Source of the DNA: a virus
Direction: 5' to 3' (one strand)
DNA length: 64,000 nucleotides
Virus record (IMG/VR): IMGVR_UViG_3300025319_000005
Span: 62,001-126,000 of that record
The notes under the pieces were generated by a model that was given only the letters and a program-made list of their open reading frames with translations, was not told where the DNA came from and ran no database searches. Positions 1 to 7,509 of this stretch are shown here, one piece after another (position 1 is the stretch's first letter; each line of letters begins with the position of its first letter). The position numbers were made by a program, and so were the translations under genes.

Positions 1-413
1 TCATTTATTTGATTAATTACTTTTTTAGGAACAAGCTCATACAATTTGCCTTTTAATTCACTTTTTTCTACTTCTGCAATTTCTCCTGAAATTTCTGCAA
101 ATATATCACCCTGAAATATACGCTCACTCATATCGGTAACATCTTTAAATGCTTCACGACCTTTTAAAAGTTTAACTACATCATCCAGTAAAACATTTTC
201 CGGCATGGTCATAATTGACATTTTGTGCATTGATTTTAATATATTATGCTTAACAAGTTCTATTTCCCCGCCAAATGCTCTTGCTTTTTTAATAGCTTCT
301 CCCCTTGTGTATTCTTGTATTACTCCATAAGATGCTAAATATCCATTTCGTTTTTGGTCAGCTCTTGCATGGTTGTTTTCTTTTAAAACAACTCTGTATA
401 ATTTCTTTTCCAT
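1..413 (-). CDS. Hypothetical protein, C-terminus beyond window
   Basis: Reading leftward from the ATG at 413 the frame stays open for 137 codons to the window edge, so the C-terminus is missing. The N-terminus (MEKKLYRVVLKENNHARADQ) is charged and has no signal peptide or membrane segment. A motif promoter lies 28 nt upstream. I do not recognise the family. Confidence 0.75.
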   Translation of the reverse strand, partial: MEKKLYRVVLKENNHARADQKRNGYLASYGVIQEYTRGEAIKKARAFGGEIELVKHNILKSMHKMSIMTMPENVLLDDVVKLLKGREAFKDVTDMSERIFQGDIFAEISGEIAEVEKSELKGKLYELVPKKVINQIN

Positions 414-435
414 GAGATATTTTGTTTTTTGGTTA

Positions 436-472
436 TGATGTACTATACAATATTTAATTCTTTGGTGTTACA
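436..472 (-). promoter_or_regulatory. Phage promoter motif, copy 1
   Basis: First of 50 copies of a motif read on the transcribed strand as TGTAAC, 19 nt, TATAGT, then usually ACATTA. The spacing is invariant, which suggests two contacts by one polymerase or sigma factor. TATAGT ends 28 nt before the ATG at 413. The TAA inside TGTAAC is also the stop codon of the gene at 468..704. Confidence 0.8.
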
Positions 473-704
473 AGGCAGTTATTAAAAATTTAGCTATGGC
501 TTCCAATTCTTCTGCATGAATTAAAATCGAGCCATTACCTTCTGCTTTATCTACTTCCAAGCCAGTAGAACTTAAATGTCCTATTCGACTTCGTTGTCCA
601 TCAATTGTTCTGAATATCCAGAAGTTTCCAACACCATCATCAATAAATTCAAGTTTATGATTTTTGAATACAGGGTTTTCTATTATTTTGGTTATTGTTT
701 TCAT
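468..704 (-). CDS. Hypothetical protein (78 aa)
   Basis: Third gene of a leftward three-gene unit started by the promoter at 1135. Its stop codon is built into the TGTAAC box of the next promoter. The protein is soluble, with an F-W-I-F-R-T-I-D-G-Q-R-S-R-I-G-H segment near the middle. No family recognised. Confidence 0.75.
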   Translation of the reverse strand: MKTITKIIENPVFKNHKLEFIDDGVGNFWIFRTIDGQRSRIGHLSSTGLEVDKAEGNGSILIHAEELEAIAKFLITAL

Positions 705-707
705 GGC

Positions 708-893
708 TTATTTTCTTTCGTTGATTACCTGATAAATTAAATCCTCAACCACAAGACTCCAATTTGCTGTTTCATCCTGGTTTTGAGCTGCCGGATACCT
801 TTTTAATACTTCTTGAATTTCCGCGTCAGTCAGTTCTTTTTTTAATGAATCGGCGATTGTTTCGACATCTAAGTCAATTATTTCGTTTTCCAT
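708..893 (-). CDS. Hypothetical acidic protein (61 aa)
   Basis: Lies 3 nt before the following gene and 4 nt after the preceding one, so it is co-transcribed with both. The sequence is acidic and predicted helical (MENEIIDLDVETIADSLKKE at the N-terminus). Function unknown. Confidence 0.75.
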   Translation of the reverse strand: MENEIIDLDVETIADSLKKELTDAEIQEVLKRYPAAQNQDETANWSLVVEDLIYQVINERK

Positions 894-897
894 GTTG

Positions 898-1116
898 TTA
901 AGGTATTGAAATTATAACTTTTGCTTCAGGGAGAAACTGAGGCGTTACTTCAACTTTGGTTGTGTAAAATTCAGCATCATCAGGAGCAAGTCCTTGATGG
1001 TCAGCAACATCCTGCAACCCTCCTGCAATGTTGTTAGTAATTGTTTTTATATCTTCATCAGATGTGATTTTATCTGAAAAGGTAAGTGTTACTAAAAATG
1101 TGTGTGTCTTACTCAT
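898..1116 (-). CDS. Hypothetical protein (72 aa)
   Basis: First gene of its unit, with the ATG 24 nt after the TATAGT of the promoter at 1135. It begins MSKTHTFLVTLTFSDKITSD, an alternating hydrophobic/polar pattern typical of a beta strand, followed by a helix-like stretch. I recall similar small proteins of unknown role in other phages but cannot name a family. Confidence 0.78.
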   Translation of the reverse strand: MSKTHTFLVTLTFSDKITSDEDIKTITNNIAGGLQDVADHQGLAPDDAEFYTTKVEVTPQFLPEAKVIISIP

Positions 1117-1134
1117 GGCGTTATGTTTTGTTTA

Positions 1135-1171
1135 CAATGTACTATACAAGAAATAATTGAATGGTGTTACA
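1135..1171 (-). promoter_or_regulatory. Phage promoter motif, copy 2
   Basis: Drives 898..1116 and the two genes behind it. With its flank it is identical over 45 bp to the copy at 1575, indicating recent duplication or gene conversion. Confidence 0.8.
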
Positions 1172-1175
1172 AATA

Positions 1176-1373
1176 TTATTCGACTTGTAAAATCCTATCA
1201 AGAATCATTCTCTCAACATTCCCATTCTTTATTTTGTTCGCCCACATACCGGCAATTGCTATAAACTCATCCAATGTATCGGCTTCATCAATTTCTTCTG
1301 TTATTTGTTCTAAATCATCTCCCTCTAAGGTGATGGATTTTTTGTATTCTGATTTCAATTTGTCTAATGTCAT
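1176..1373 (-). CDS. Hypothetical protein (65 aa)
   Basis: Second gene of a two-gene unit, starting 5 nt after the stop of 1379..1555. The protein is acidic and predicted helical (MTLDKLKSEYKKSITLEGDD). One copy of the 9-mer GTAAAATCC lies inside it at 1187. Function unknown. Confidence 0.75.
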   Translation of the reverse strand: MTLDKLKSEYKKSITLEGDDLEQITEEIDEADTLDEFIAIAGMWANKIKNGNVERMILDRILQVE

Positions 1374-1378
1374 AGCGT

Positions 1379-1555
1379 TTAGTTTTTTACGTTAATTTCA
1401 GTCATTAATATAAAGTCTTCAAGTTCAGCTCCGTCAAGTGATTTACCACCGTCAGCATAAAATGAAGCAAGCATCATTTCACTTAACTCTTTGAGTTTTG
1501 TTGCAATTTCAACGGCTGTTCCACTTCCTGTTATTTTAATTTCTAATTCTTCCAT
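1379..1555 (-). CDS. Small hypothetical protein (58 aa)
   Basis: ATG at 1555, 25 nt downstream of the TATAGT of the promoter at 1575; stop TAA at 1379. The sequence starts MEELEIKITGSGTAVEIATK and is acidic overall. Leader spacing and the short gap to the next gene support a real gene. Confidence 0.72.
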   Translation of the reverse strand: MEELEIKITGSGTAVEIATKLKELSEMMLASFYADGGKSLDGAELEDFILMTEINVKN

Positions 1556-1574
1556 GATATTTTGTTTTTGTTTA

Positions 1575-1611
1575 CAATGTACTATACAAGAAATAATTGA
1601 ATGGTGTTACA
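1575..1611 (-). promoter_or_regulatory. Phage promoter motif, copy 3
   Basis: Drives 1379..1555 and 1176..1373 with a 25-nt leader. It shares 45 identical bases with the copy at 1135. Confidence 0.8.
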
Positions 1612-1629
1612 GATACGTGAATATATTTG

Positions 1630-2442
1630 TTACGCTTCCACCGCAATTTTACTGTTTTCTATTCGGGCGTTTTTCATTTCCTCCCTGTTTTGTGGGAAAA
1701 TATCCCCAAGTTCCTCAACAGTTAAAGTTTTAAATCCTTTAAAACGTTCAAGAAATTTTTTATTGATTGAAATGTTTTGTTCAAATTCAATTGGTTTTTT
1801 ATCTTCTTTTGCACTCTTCAATTCATCTTTTGAACAATCGTTTTTGCTTTCAGGATAGTATGCTTTCAAATAAGTAGAAGCATCAACAGGTGTCATACGT
1901 TTTAGTTTTTCAACTGTGCTATCTCCACCGATATTAACAAAGCAGTATTTTGGATTTTTAAGTGTAAAATCCATAATTAACACGCCATCATTATTATCTC
2001 CCTTATCAAAAGAACTACTATATATCAATTCGTTCTCGTCTATATGTTCTTCATTTAAAAGACTTAAATGGTCAATGCCAATACGACAATATTTACCCAA
2101 CTCAAAATCAAACATATTTTGCATATAATTTTTAAACCATTCGATTACATCATTTGGATTTTTTATGCTATCACATTTTTTGTGTAGTAAATTATTATAA
2201 CCATAGGTATCTTCGTGAAAATCTTTAACGGCGAATAAGACTTGAGAAGCCACTAAAGCAAAAGAGCGACCGTATAACCATTGGTGATGAAAAGCAACTA
2301 TAATGGTATTTTCTTCACCATACATTTGTTTCCATTTTTTGTATATTTCCTGGTTTGCTACATAACCGGTAATATCCTCTCTCCATTCCTTTTTGGAATC
2401 AATTTTTATTCTTTTTGCCCATGTTTTGCCAATATTTGGCAT
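1630..2442 (-). CDS. Hypothetical protein (270 aa)
   Basis: One of the larger proteins of the left arm; soluble, with aromatic-rich segments (A-F-H-H-Q-W-L-Y-G-R-S-F-A-L-V) and a lysine-rich tail. The annotated ATG leaves an 86-nt leader, far longer than the usual 20-37. The same frame is open for about 24 codons upstream (translating ...KVVKIIGQRSQIYIQ) but has no ATG, GTG or TTG, so the true start may be non-canonical or a start codon has been lost. Family not recognised. Confidence 0.8.
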   Translation of the reverse strand: MPNIGKTWAKRIKIDSKKEWREDITGYVANQEIYKKWKQMYGEENTIIVAFHHQWLYGRSFALVASQVLFAVKDFHEDTYGYNNLLHKKCDSIKNPNDVIEWFKNYMQNMFDFELGKYCRIGIDHLSLLNEEHIDENELIYSSSFDKGDNNDGVLIMDFTLKNPKYCFVNIGGDSTVEKLKRMTPVDASTYLKAYYPESKNDCSKDELKSAKEDKKPIEFEQNISINKKFLERFKGFKTLTVEELGDIFPQNREEMKNARIENSKIAVEA

Positions 2443-2522
2443 CTGGATATAAATTTGGCTGCGTTGTCCGATAATTTTAACGACCTTTTGGGTTCGCCCT
2501 CGTTTTAATTAATACTTATTTA

Positions 2523-2559
2523 TAATGTACTATACAAGAAATAATTTGATTGTGTTACA
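2523..2559 (-). promoter_or_regulatory. Phage promoter motif, copy 4, double box
   Basis: Serves 1630..2442. A second TGTAAC lies about 16 nt further upstream (2570-2575 on the plus strand as gggttacac), giving a tandem box joined by CCAACGAAGT, an arrangement seen again at 16749 and 21212. Confidence 0.75.
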
Positions 2560-2592
2560 ACTTCGTTGGGTTACACCACAAATAATATGTTT

Positions 2593-2868
2593 TTATTTCA
2601 CCAGTTCTCCCTCGCCGTGTTTTCCGGTTAATATTTCTGTGTGGATTTTACTGCAGAATGCAAGAATATCTCCCTGTGGATAATCTCCGCTACTATAAGG
2701 GCAAGTTATTCTAAGAAACAATTTTGACTCCAGCCGGCTGATGAATTTATGTATTGTTCCGGATTTTACAATATTGATTTGATTATCTAAGAAAAACTTA
2801 AAGTGTGTTGAATACTCAACATCTTCGTTTATCCTGTACCACTGTTTTTCTTTTGATTTTTCTCCCAT
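2593..2868 (-). CDS. Hypothetical protein (91 aa)
   Basis: I chose the ATG at 2868 (MGEKSKEKQWYRINED) because the longer frame starts with TTG at 2892 inside the previous gene. The protein is predicted mixed alpha/beta and soluble. It is the second gene of the unit headed by 2880..3641. Function unknown. Confidence 0.72.
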   Translation of the reverse strand: MGEKSKEKQWYRINEDVEYSTHFKFFLDNQINIVKSGTIHKFISRLESKLFLRITCPYSSGDYPQGDILAFCSKIHTEILTGKHGEGELVK

Positions 2869-2879
2869 GATTTTTATTT

Positions 2880-3641
2880 TTAAATATGACAATCTAAAAT
2901 TGTTATTTGAAAATTCCTATCTTCTGTTTTGTTTAAGTTTAAAAAATAGTTATACTTTTCGATAAGAAATTTCTCATTAATGTTTTCATCTCCCTCATAA
3001 TATGTTTCTTCATCTCCGTTTTCATCTTCAATGATAATATTACAAATCATTCTTTTTACAGCATCTTCTTTCGACATATTTTCATTCCAACTCTTTTGTA
3101 TTGCCTTGAATTTGTTTATTATATCTTGTGCTGAAATATCTTCAGAAATTAGCATTTCACTTTGTCCATCTAATTCCAAATGCGAACACGCTTCTATTAA
3201 TTCCATTTCGCTTATTTTAACGTATTCTTGTACGTTATCTCGATATTTTTCTGCTACCTTTTCATCTTTTAAGTTAAGAGCTTTTTTCAAAAGAGCCTTT
3301 AATTCTTCTTCGCTTTTACAGGTTGGCAATATATTTTTCCAACGACCACCTACCTCACACCAATCATACATCGAATCGCTGTTATAGCTATTTCCATATT
3401 CTCCATATTTTAAATCGAGATGTGAGTATTCTCCCTCCATAAACTCGGCTAATGTTGGATATGTTTTTTCTATTTCAGGAACTTCTTTTATTGTGTTCTT
3501 ATATAGCTTTTTTGCTTGTTTTGCAGTATATTCAACTTCAAATGTTATTTCTGCTCCATCGTCTTCGGTTGCATCGCAATTATGTTTTGCCATTATGGAA
3601 GATTCTTCGCTTTCGTGGATTAATAAAACTGAGAAGTGCAT
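2880..3641 (-). CDS. Hypothetical acidic protein with D-W-C-E-V-G-G-R-W motif
   Basis: 253 residues, strongly acidic. Residues around 95-110 contain SMYDWCEVGGRWKN, which resembles the DWYxIGGRW pattern I recall from phage and actinobacterial proteins of unknown function. An internal ATG at 3593 (MAKHNCDATEDDGAE) is an alternative start, but the ATG at 3641 gives a 30-nt leader like its neighbours. Confidence 0.8.
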   Translation of the reverse strand: MHFSVLLIHESEESSIMAKHNCDATEDDGAEITFEVEYTAKQAKKLYKNTIKEVPEIEKTYPTLAEFMEGEYSHLDLKYGEYGNSYNSDSMYDWCEVGGRWKNILPTCKSEEELKALLKKALNLKDEKVAEKYRDNVQEYVKISEMELIEACSHLELDGQSEMLISEDISAQDIINKFKAIQKSWNENMSKEDAVKRMICNIIIEDENGDEETYYEGDENINEKFLIEKYNYFLNLNKTEDRNFQITILDCHI

Positions 3642-3665
3642 AGGATATAATTTTAGTTTGTGTTA

Positions 3666-3702
3666 TAATGTACTATACCAAGAAAAATTGAGCTACGTTA
3701 CA
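3666..3702 (-). promoter_or_regulatory. Phage promoter motif, copy 5
   Basis: Drives 2880..3641 with a 30-nt leader. The spacer is slightly richer in G/C (agctac) than most copies. Confidence 0.78.
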
Positions 3703-3705
3703 AAA

Positions 3706-4038
3706 TCAATCATCATTTTCAACTTCTTCTTCACCTGTTTCCCATTCTTTTTCTGTGATGATATATCCAAAACGATTAACATAATGAAATCCTGCAGAAA
3801 TAATAAGTTTGCCATCTACATCTAAAATAGTCCAAACACGTTTTTTGGTTTTTTCATCTTGTGCCATTTTAAGGATATATGCTTCTTCCTCTCTATAAGT
3901 TTCATACATTGTTCCACCAAAAGAACAAACATCTTCATCTTTAATTAAAATGTTGGTTTCAGCTCTAATAATATGATTTATTTGAGGCTTATACTCTTTG
4001 TAAAAAACTTCGTCTTTTATTTTCTTTATCTTTTTCAT
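3706..4038 (-). CDS. Hypothetical protein (110 aa)
   Basis: The open frame runs to 4107, but that would place translation across the promoter, so I start at the ATG at 4038 (MKKIKKIKDEVFYKEYKPQ), 24 nt after TATAGT. The C-terminus is very acidic (E-E-E-V-E-N-D-D). No family recognised. Confidence 0.75.
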   Translation of the reverse strand: MKKIKKIKDEVFYKEYKPQINHIIRAETNILIKDEDVCSFGGTMYETYREEEAYILKMAQDEKTKKRVWTILDVDGKLIISAGFHYVNRFGYIITEKEWETGEEEVENDD

Positions 4039-4056
4039 GATTTTGTAATTTTTTAT

Positions 4057-4093
4057 TATTGCACTATACAAAAAATTAAATTCCTGTGTTACA
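4057..4093 (-). promoter_or_regulatory. Phage promoter motif, copy 6
   Basis: Variant downstream half TATAGTGCAATA. Leader 24 nt to the ATG at 4038. Confidence 0.75.
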
Positions 4094-4103
4094 AAAAGAA
4101 ACT

Positions 4104-4439
4104 TCACACTCTATCTTGCAGATTTTGGATTAGTTCTTCTAAAATAAACTGCTCCTTATATGGCATTTCAGAATCAACGTTCTTAGCTTCTTTTTTGATT
4201 TCTTTACAAACTTGAGATGCAATTTTTGCTACAACTTCCTTAAATTCGGGATACCTTTCAAGACCAATTAAGGGTTTGACTTTATAGTAGTTATCATTAA
4301 CATATTTAAGGTCATCTTCATAACTGATAGAAACAATCGCTTTCATGTAGGGACTATATGCTAAATTGCCGACTTTGATTTTTGAATAATCATCTTTTTC
4401 AATCTTGTATTTGACGTTATTATAAGTTGCTGTTTCCAT
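4104..4439 (-). CDS. Hypothetical protein (111 aa)
   Basis: Single-gene unit with its own promoter 21 nt upstream. The N-terminal half is rich in Y/K/D (METATYNNVKYKIEKDDYSK) and the C-terminal half is a predicted helix rich in E and K. Function unknown. Confidence 0.77.
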   Translation of the reverse strand: METATYNNVKYKIEKDDYSKIKVGNLAYSPYMKAIVSISYEDDLKYVNDNYYKVKPLIGLERYPEFKEVVAKIASQVCKEIKKEAKNVDSEMPYKEQFILEELIQNLQDRV

Positions 4440-4454
4440 TTTGTTTTTGGTTTA

Positions 4455-4491
4455 TAATGTACTATACCAATTTTAATTTAATCGCGTTACA
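4455..4491 (-). promoter_or_regulatory. Phage promoter motif, copy 7
   Basis: Close to consensus, with box TGTAACGC. Leader 21 nt to 4439. Confidence 0.8.
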
Positions 4492-4494
4492 CTT

Positions 4495-4689
4495 TTAAAT
4501 ATGTTTCTCCGCATTTTCTCTATTCTTGAAATAAACAGTATCCATTGTTCCTGCAAAAGGGTTTTGTTCTTTTATAGTAAATGCTTTATCTCCAGCTTCA
4601 ATTGAAATTCCTGTGTCTTTAAATAAAAACAAGCCTGCTTCATCTTTCCCGATGGTTACTTCCTTAACTTTTTCTCCTGTGATTTTCAT
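4495..4689 (-). CDS. Hypothetical protein (64 aa)
   Basis: Short protein beginning MKITGEKVKEVTIGKDEAGL, predicted all-beta. It is first after the dyad element at 4858 but has an 83-nt leader, longer than usual. Function unknown. Confidence 0.72.
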   Translation of the reverse strand: MKITGEKVKEVTIGKDEAGLFLFKDTGISIEAGDKAFTIKEQNPFAGTMDTVYFKNRENAEKHI

Positions 4690-4766
4690 ACTGTTTAATT
4701 AAATTATGTTTATATTTTTTCATGTTATATTGGTTGTTGGTTTGTGATGTGATATTTTGTTTGTTA

Positions 4767-4803
4767 TAATGTACTATACAAATTTTAATTCTTTTGTGTT
4801 ACA
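4767..4803 (-). promoter_or_regulatory. Phage promoter motif, copy 8 (cluster head)
   Basis: First promoter downstream of the nested dyad at 4858. The leader to the ATG at 4689 is 83 nt. Confidence 0.78.
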
Positions 4804-4857
4804 AAGAAGGCGGATGTGGCGTCACAGGCTGGTTTCAGGCGATTTTTTGATTTATTA

Positions 4858-4939
4858 GATATACGTAAAATCCAATTCAATTTTTGTCACAAACTTAATT
4901 CTTTTTGTGACAGAATTTCAGATTTATGTTTCGTATATC
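4858..4939. repeat. Nested dyad element, copy 1 of 13
   Basis: Outer arms GATATACG (4858) and CGTATATC (4932) enclose inner arms GTCACAAA and TTTGTGAC around an A/T-rich centre. The gap 4690-5071 otherwise holds the promoter at 4767, a perfect hairpin ATTCTGAAGC/GCTTCAGAAT near 4978-5003 and the terminator at 5021. I see no coding potential in it. Confidence 0.85.
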
Positions 4940-5020
4940 CAAATAAAAATTAAATCCTACTTTAGGAGCCCTGGGAAATTCTGAAGCTCCGGTGCTTCAG
5001 AATCAGGATTTTACGCAAAC

Positions 5021-5047
5021 AAAAAGCCCAGGAATTTTCCCGGGCTT
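5021..5047 (-). terminator. Rho-independent terminator
   Basis: Stem AAGCCC-GGAA/TTCC-GGGCTT followed, reading leftward, by a T run. Ends the unit containing 5072..5458. Confidence 0.8.
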
Positions 5048-5071
5048 CGTGTGAAATGTAAAAATATATCT

Positions 5072-5458
5072 TTAATCAATGCACAAATATCCTTTAAGAT
5101 TTACTGCTGGACAAAACATTAGCAACTCATCAATTGCTGTAACATCGCCACTTGCACATTGCTCTTTAATGAGTTCTAAACATTCGTCAATTAATAACTG
5201 CTTGCGTTTCTTTTGCTCTTCCTGTACTTCTGCGATTGCGTTTTTCACAAGGATACAATCGAAATCAGAGGATTTTACTTCTGGATTTGTTTTTCCTATA
5301 TTTGAAATAATTTCACCGTCAATAGTAATTGTAGCAATTACTCTTGCATTTTCAGAGTTCGGGTTGGTATCGGGATAACAGTCAATTGAAATTTCTCCTG
5401 TTTCTTCATTAGTATAATCTGTTATTACCTCTGCAAAAATTTGGATTTTGTTTTTCAT
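5072..5458 (-). CDS. Hypothetical acidic protein (128 aa)
   Basis: Start set at the ATG at 5458, which overlaps the stop of the upstream gene as TAATG and implies translational coupling. The protein begins MKNKIQIFAEVITDYTNEET and ends in a cysteine-containing segment (CASGDVTAIDELLMFCPAV). Contains GGATTTTAC at 5270. Function unknown. Confidence 0.78.
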   Translation of the reverse strand: MKNKIQIFAEVITDYTNEETGEISIDCYPDTNPNSENARVIATITIDGEIISNIGKTNPEVKSSDFDCILVKNAIAEVQEEQKKRKQLLIDECLELIKEQCASGDVTAIDELLMFCPAVNLKGYLCID

Positions 5459-5778
5459 TATATTTGTTTTGGGTTTATAGTAAATTTCCAATGCAACAAT
5501 TGTTTCTTTCCAACCTCATAGTAAATTTCCAGTATAGCAATTGCTTCTTTCCAACCTCCTTTATATTTGTGTTGTTTTATACCTTGCTCAACAAATTTTT
5601 CAAGTATATTTGATGACTGTTCTAAAAGAAGTGGTGTTTCTGCAACAATAACTTCCCACGTAAATGCTTTTTTCCCTGCTCTAAAACTAAACTTCTCCCC
5701 ATTAAGCGTTTCATAAACATGAATTTCTTTTGGACCGGGGTTTAATACTTCTTTAAGTGTGAGAGTTAGTTTTGCCAT
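5458..5778 (-). CDS. Hypothetical protein with duplicated 3' end (106 aa)
   Basis: First gene of a two-gene unit, leader 24 nt. Its last codons run through a 41-bp tandem duplication (5477-5517 and 5518-5558). Because 41 is not a multiple of 3, the second copy is read in another frame and adds VGKKQLLHWKFTINPKQI after the ancestral-looking I-A-I-L-E-I-Y-Y-E. Function unknown. Confidence 0.78.
   Translation of the reverse strand: MAKLTLTLKEVLNPGPKEIHVYETLNGEKFSFRAGKKAFTWEVIVAETPLLLEQSSNILEKFVEQGIKQHKYKGGWKEAIAILEIYYEVGKKQLLHWKFTINPKQI
5477..5558. repeat. 41-bp tandem duplication
   Basis: Two adjacent copies, each starting atagtaaatttcca and ending tttccaacctc, differing at a handful of positions. 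They lie inside the 3' end of 5458..5778. Confidence 0.9.
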
Positions 5779-5796
5779 GATGTTTCGTTTTGGTTA

Positions 5797-5833
5797 TAAT
5801 GTACTATACAAGAAATAATTGGATTGCGTTACA
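5797..5833 (-). promoter_or_regulatory. Phage promoter motif, copy 9
   Basis: Leader 24 nt to 5778. The TAA of its TGTAAC box is the stop codon of 5829..6029. Confidence 0.8.
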
Positions 5834-6029
5834 CCTCTTCGTTTTCTTGTATATTTATATCATCTGCATCAATGCCAGAGCTTAAAATTTGTGCGCCTAA
5901 ACAACTCGGTTCATTCTGCAGAGCTAAATTAATTAGGTCAATTGCAGTTAGAGCATCTGCTACCATGTTTCCATGAATTCTAGGTATGTCTACTTGTATT
6001 GTCAGGTTTTTGATTGTGATTGTTTTCAT
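5829..6029 (-). CDS. Hypothetical protein (66 aa)
   Basis: Stops inside the next promoter's TGTAAC. Sequence MKTITIKNLTIQVDIPRIHG then a cysteine-containing helical part and an acidic tail (N-I-Q-E-N-E-E-V). Unknown function. Confidence 0.75.
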   Translation of the reverse strand: MKTITIKNLTIQVDIPRIHGNMVADALTAIDLINLALQNEPSCLGAQILSSGIDADDINIQENEEV

Positions 6030-6050
6030 AAGCTATGTTTTTTTGGTTTA

Positions 6051-6087
6051 TAATGCACTATACAAGATTTAATTTAATGGCGTTACA
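6051..6087 (-). promoter_or_regulatory. Phage promoter motif, copy 10
   Basis: Variant TATAGTGCATTA. Leader 27 nt to 6029. Confidence 0.78.
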
Positions 6088-6089
6088 AC

Positions 6090-6530
6090 TTATTGAGAAA
6101 TCAAAGTTTGTCTGTAAGAGTTTGATATTTCATTACTCCAATGATAGGGTTCTACACATTCCTTAAAGTATTGTTCTGGAGTTAAATCTCTTGTATAAAC
6201 ATATTTAAAGAAATTTTCTTTTATAAGTTCTTTATAGCGAACATCTCTACTCTCTTTAGTTGGAAAATTTTGATAAATTCTACCGACTTTAGGAGAAATA
6301 TAACTTAACTCAAATGGAGTTTCAAAGTTTTTAATATTCATTACAAAATCAATTCCATAAGACCATTCATCTTTGGTATCAATAACGGTAAAATCCCTTT
6401 TCAACCCTTTTAAATCATTCCTGGATTTTCCTTCTATAAACAAATGCACAATAGAAATACACTCCATTCTTTTAGCTGAAAGCTCCATCGCATATTTCTC
6501 AGCATCAAGATATTTTTTAAAAGTTTTCAT
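6090..6530 (-). CDS. Hypothetical protein (146 aa)
   Basis: Single-gene unit with a 24-nt leader. Basic and aromatic-rich, with no membrane segment (MKTFKKYLDAEKYAMELSAK at the start). Contains one GTAAAATCC at 6388. Family not recognised. Confidence 0.77.
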   Translation of the reverse strand: MKTFKKYLDAEKYAMELSAKRMECISIVHLFIEGKSRNDLKGLKRDFTVIDTKDEWSYGIDFVMNIKNFETPFELSYISPKVGRIYQNFPTKESRDVRYKELIKENFFKYVYTRDLTPEQYFKECVEPYHWSNEISNSYRQTLISQ

Positions 6531-6548
6531 TTGTTTGTGTTTTGGTTA

Positions 6549-6585
6549 TAATGTACTATACAAATTTTAATTTAAGGGCGTTACA
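6549..6585 (-). promoter_or_regulatory. Phage promoter motif, copy 11
   Basis: Leader 24 nt to the ATG at 6530. Confidence 0.8.
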
Positions 6586-6590
6586 ATTTT

Positions 6591-7208
6591 TCAGTTTTTT
6601 TCTATCTCTTTCAACATTTCAACTTCTTCTGTTTCAAGTTGAGCGTATTCGTTTAATTTATTTGTGTGTTCAGTTGCAAGTTTTTCGATTACCTTTTCTT
6701 TATCAATTTTCAATTTTTTTATACAAGTGAGTACTTCTATTTGAACTTCACGTTTGTTTTTGGAAATATTTACTTTATCACCATGAACAGCACCCCAAAC
6801 ATTTTTACCAACTTCTTCTTGAATTGATATTTCACAACATACTATTCCCAATATGTTTAAGTCAAACAAATTAATTTTATATACCCCTATTTTAGAATTA
6901 TGCTTTTCAAAGTAAGCAAATCTAGGTGTAATCTTTGTAATTACGTCCGACCATACTTTATGAGAATAAACACTGGAGAACCAAAACACATCACCAACTT
7001 TAACATCAGATTTTATTCGTGTATCAACAAAATAGGATTTGTCAGCTTGAATGTAAATTCCCATTAGTTTGGGATGTTTAACTGTATAAACATTTTCAAA
7101 AGTGTGAATTTCTACTTCTACCTCCGTTCCTTTCTCAATTGGACAGACAGCGTGCGACCATTTAGGACATTTTAGGCTCTTTGCTAATATTAGTTTCTTC
7201 GTTTCCAT
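6591..7208 (-). CDS. Hypothetical protein (205 aa)
   Basis: N-terminal 120 residues look like small beta domains (V-G-D-V-F-W-F-S-S-V pattern); the C-terminal 50 residues form a lysine/glutamate-rich predicted coiled coil. Single-gene unit, 31-nt leader. Function unknown. Confidence 0.78.
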   Translation of the reverse strand: METKKLILAKSLKCPKWSHAVCPIEKGTEVEVEIHTFENVYTVKHPKLMGIYIQADKSYFVDTRIKSDVKVGDVFWFSSVYSHKVWSDVITKITPRFAYFEKHNSKIGVYKINLFDLNILGIVCCEISIQEEVGKNVWGAVHGDKVNISKNKREVQIEVLTCIKKLKIDKEKVIEKLATEHTNKLNEYAQLETEEVEMLKEIEKN

Positions 7209-7233
7209 AGAAAATTCTGTTTTTATTGGTTTG

Positions 7234-7270
7234 TAATGTACTATACCAAAAATTAAATTGCCGTGTTACA
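7234..7270 (-). promoter_or_regulatory. Phage promoter motif, copy 12
   Basis: Leader 31 nt to 7208. It forms the left side of the divergent gap 7209-7509. Confidence 0.8.
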
Positions 7271-7397
7271 CTTTTAAATTGATATTCTCAGCTATTAAAA
7301 ATAGGCTTTCGTCTATTAAAAATCAGTTTTTAACTATTTTATTAAATTGTTAATAATATCCAGCCTACTTTTACAGTGAATGTCAAATATGATACAG

Positions 7398-7435
7398 ATC
7401 ACCAAAATTAGTGATAAACATCACTTAGTTTTAAG
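7398..7435. promoter_or_regulatory. Candidate operator palindrome
   Basis: AGTGATaaacATCACT (7420-7435) is a perfect 6-bp-arm palindrome, preceded by an extra ATCAC half-site at 7398. It lies in the divergent gap upstream of the winged-helix-like gene at 7510. Operator function is inferred. Confidence 0.45.
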
Positions 7436-7469
7436 AAACAGATAAATAACTCTATCGTTTAATTTTATA

Positions 7470-7509
7470 TAAACTGAACCGTCAGAAACGGCAACTTAAA
7501 AAACAGATT
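7470..7509 (+). promoter_or_regulatory. Conserved leader hairpin of 7510
   Basis: ACTGAACCGTCAGAAACGG then CAACTTAAAAA closely matches the leader in front of 7976. CCG/CGG can pair over a short loop. Confidence 0.55.
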
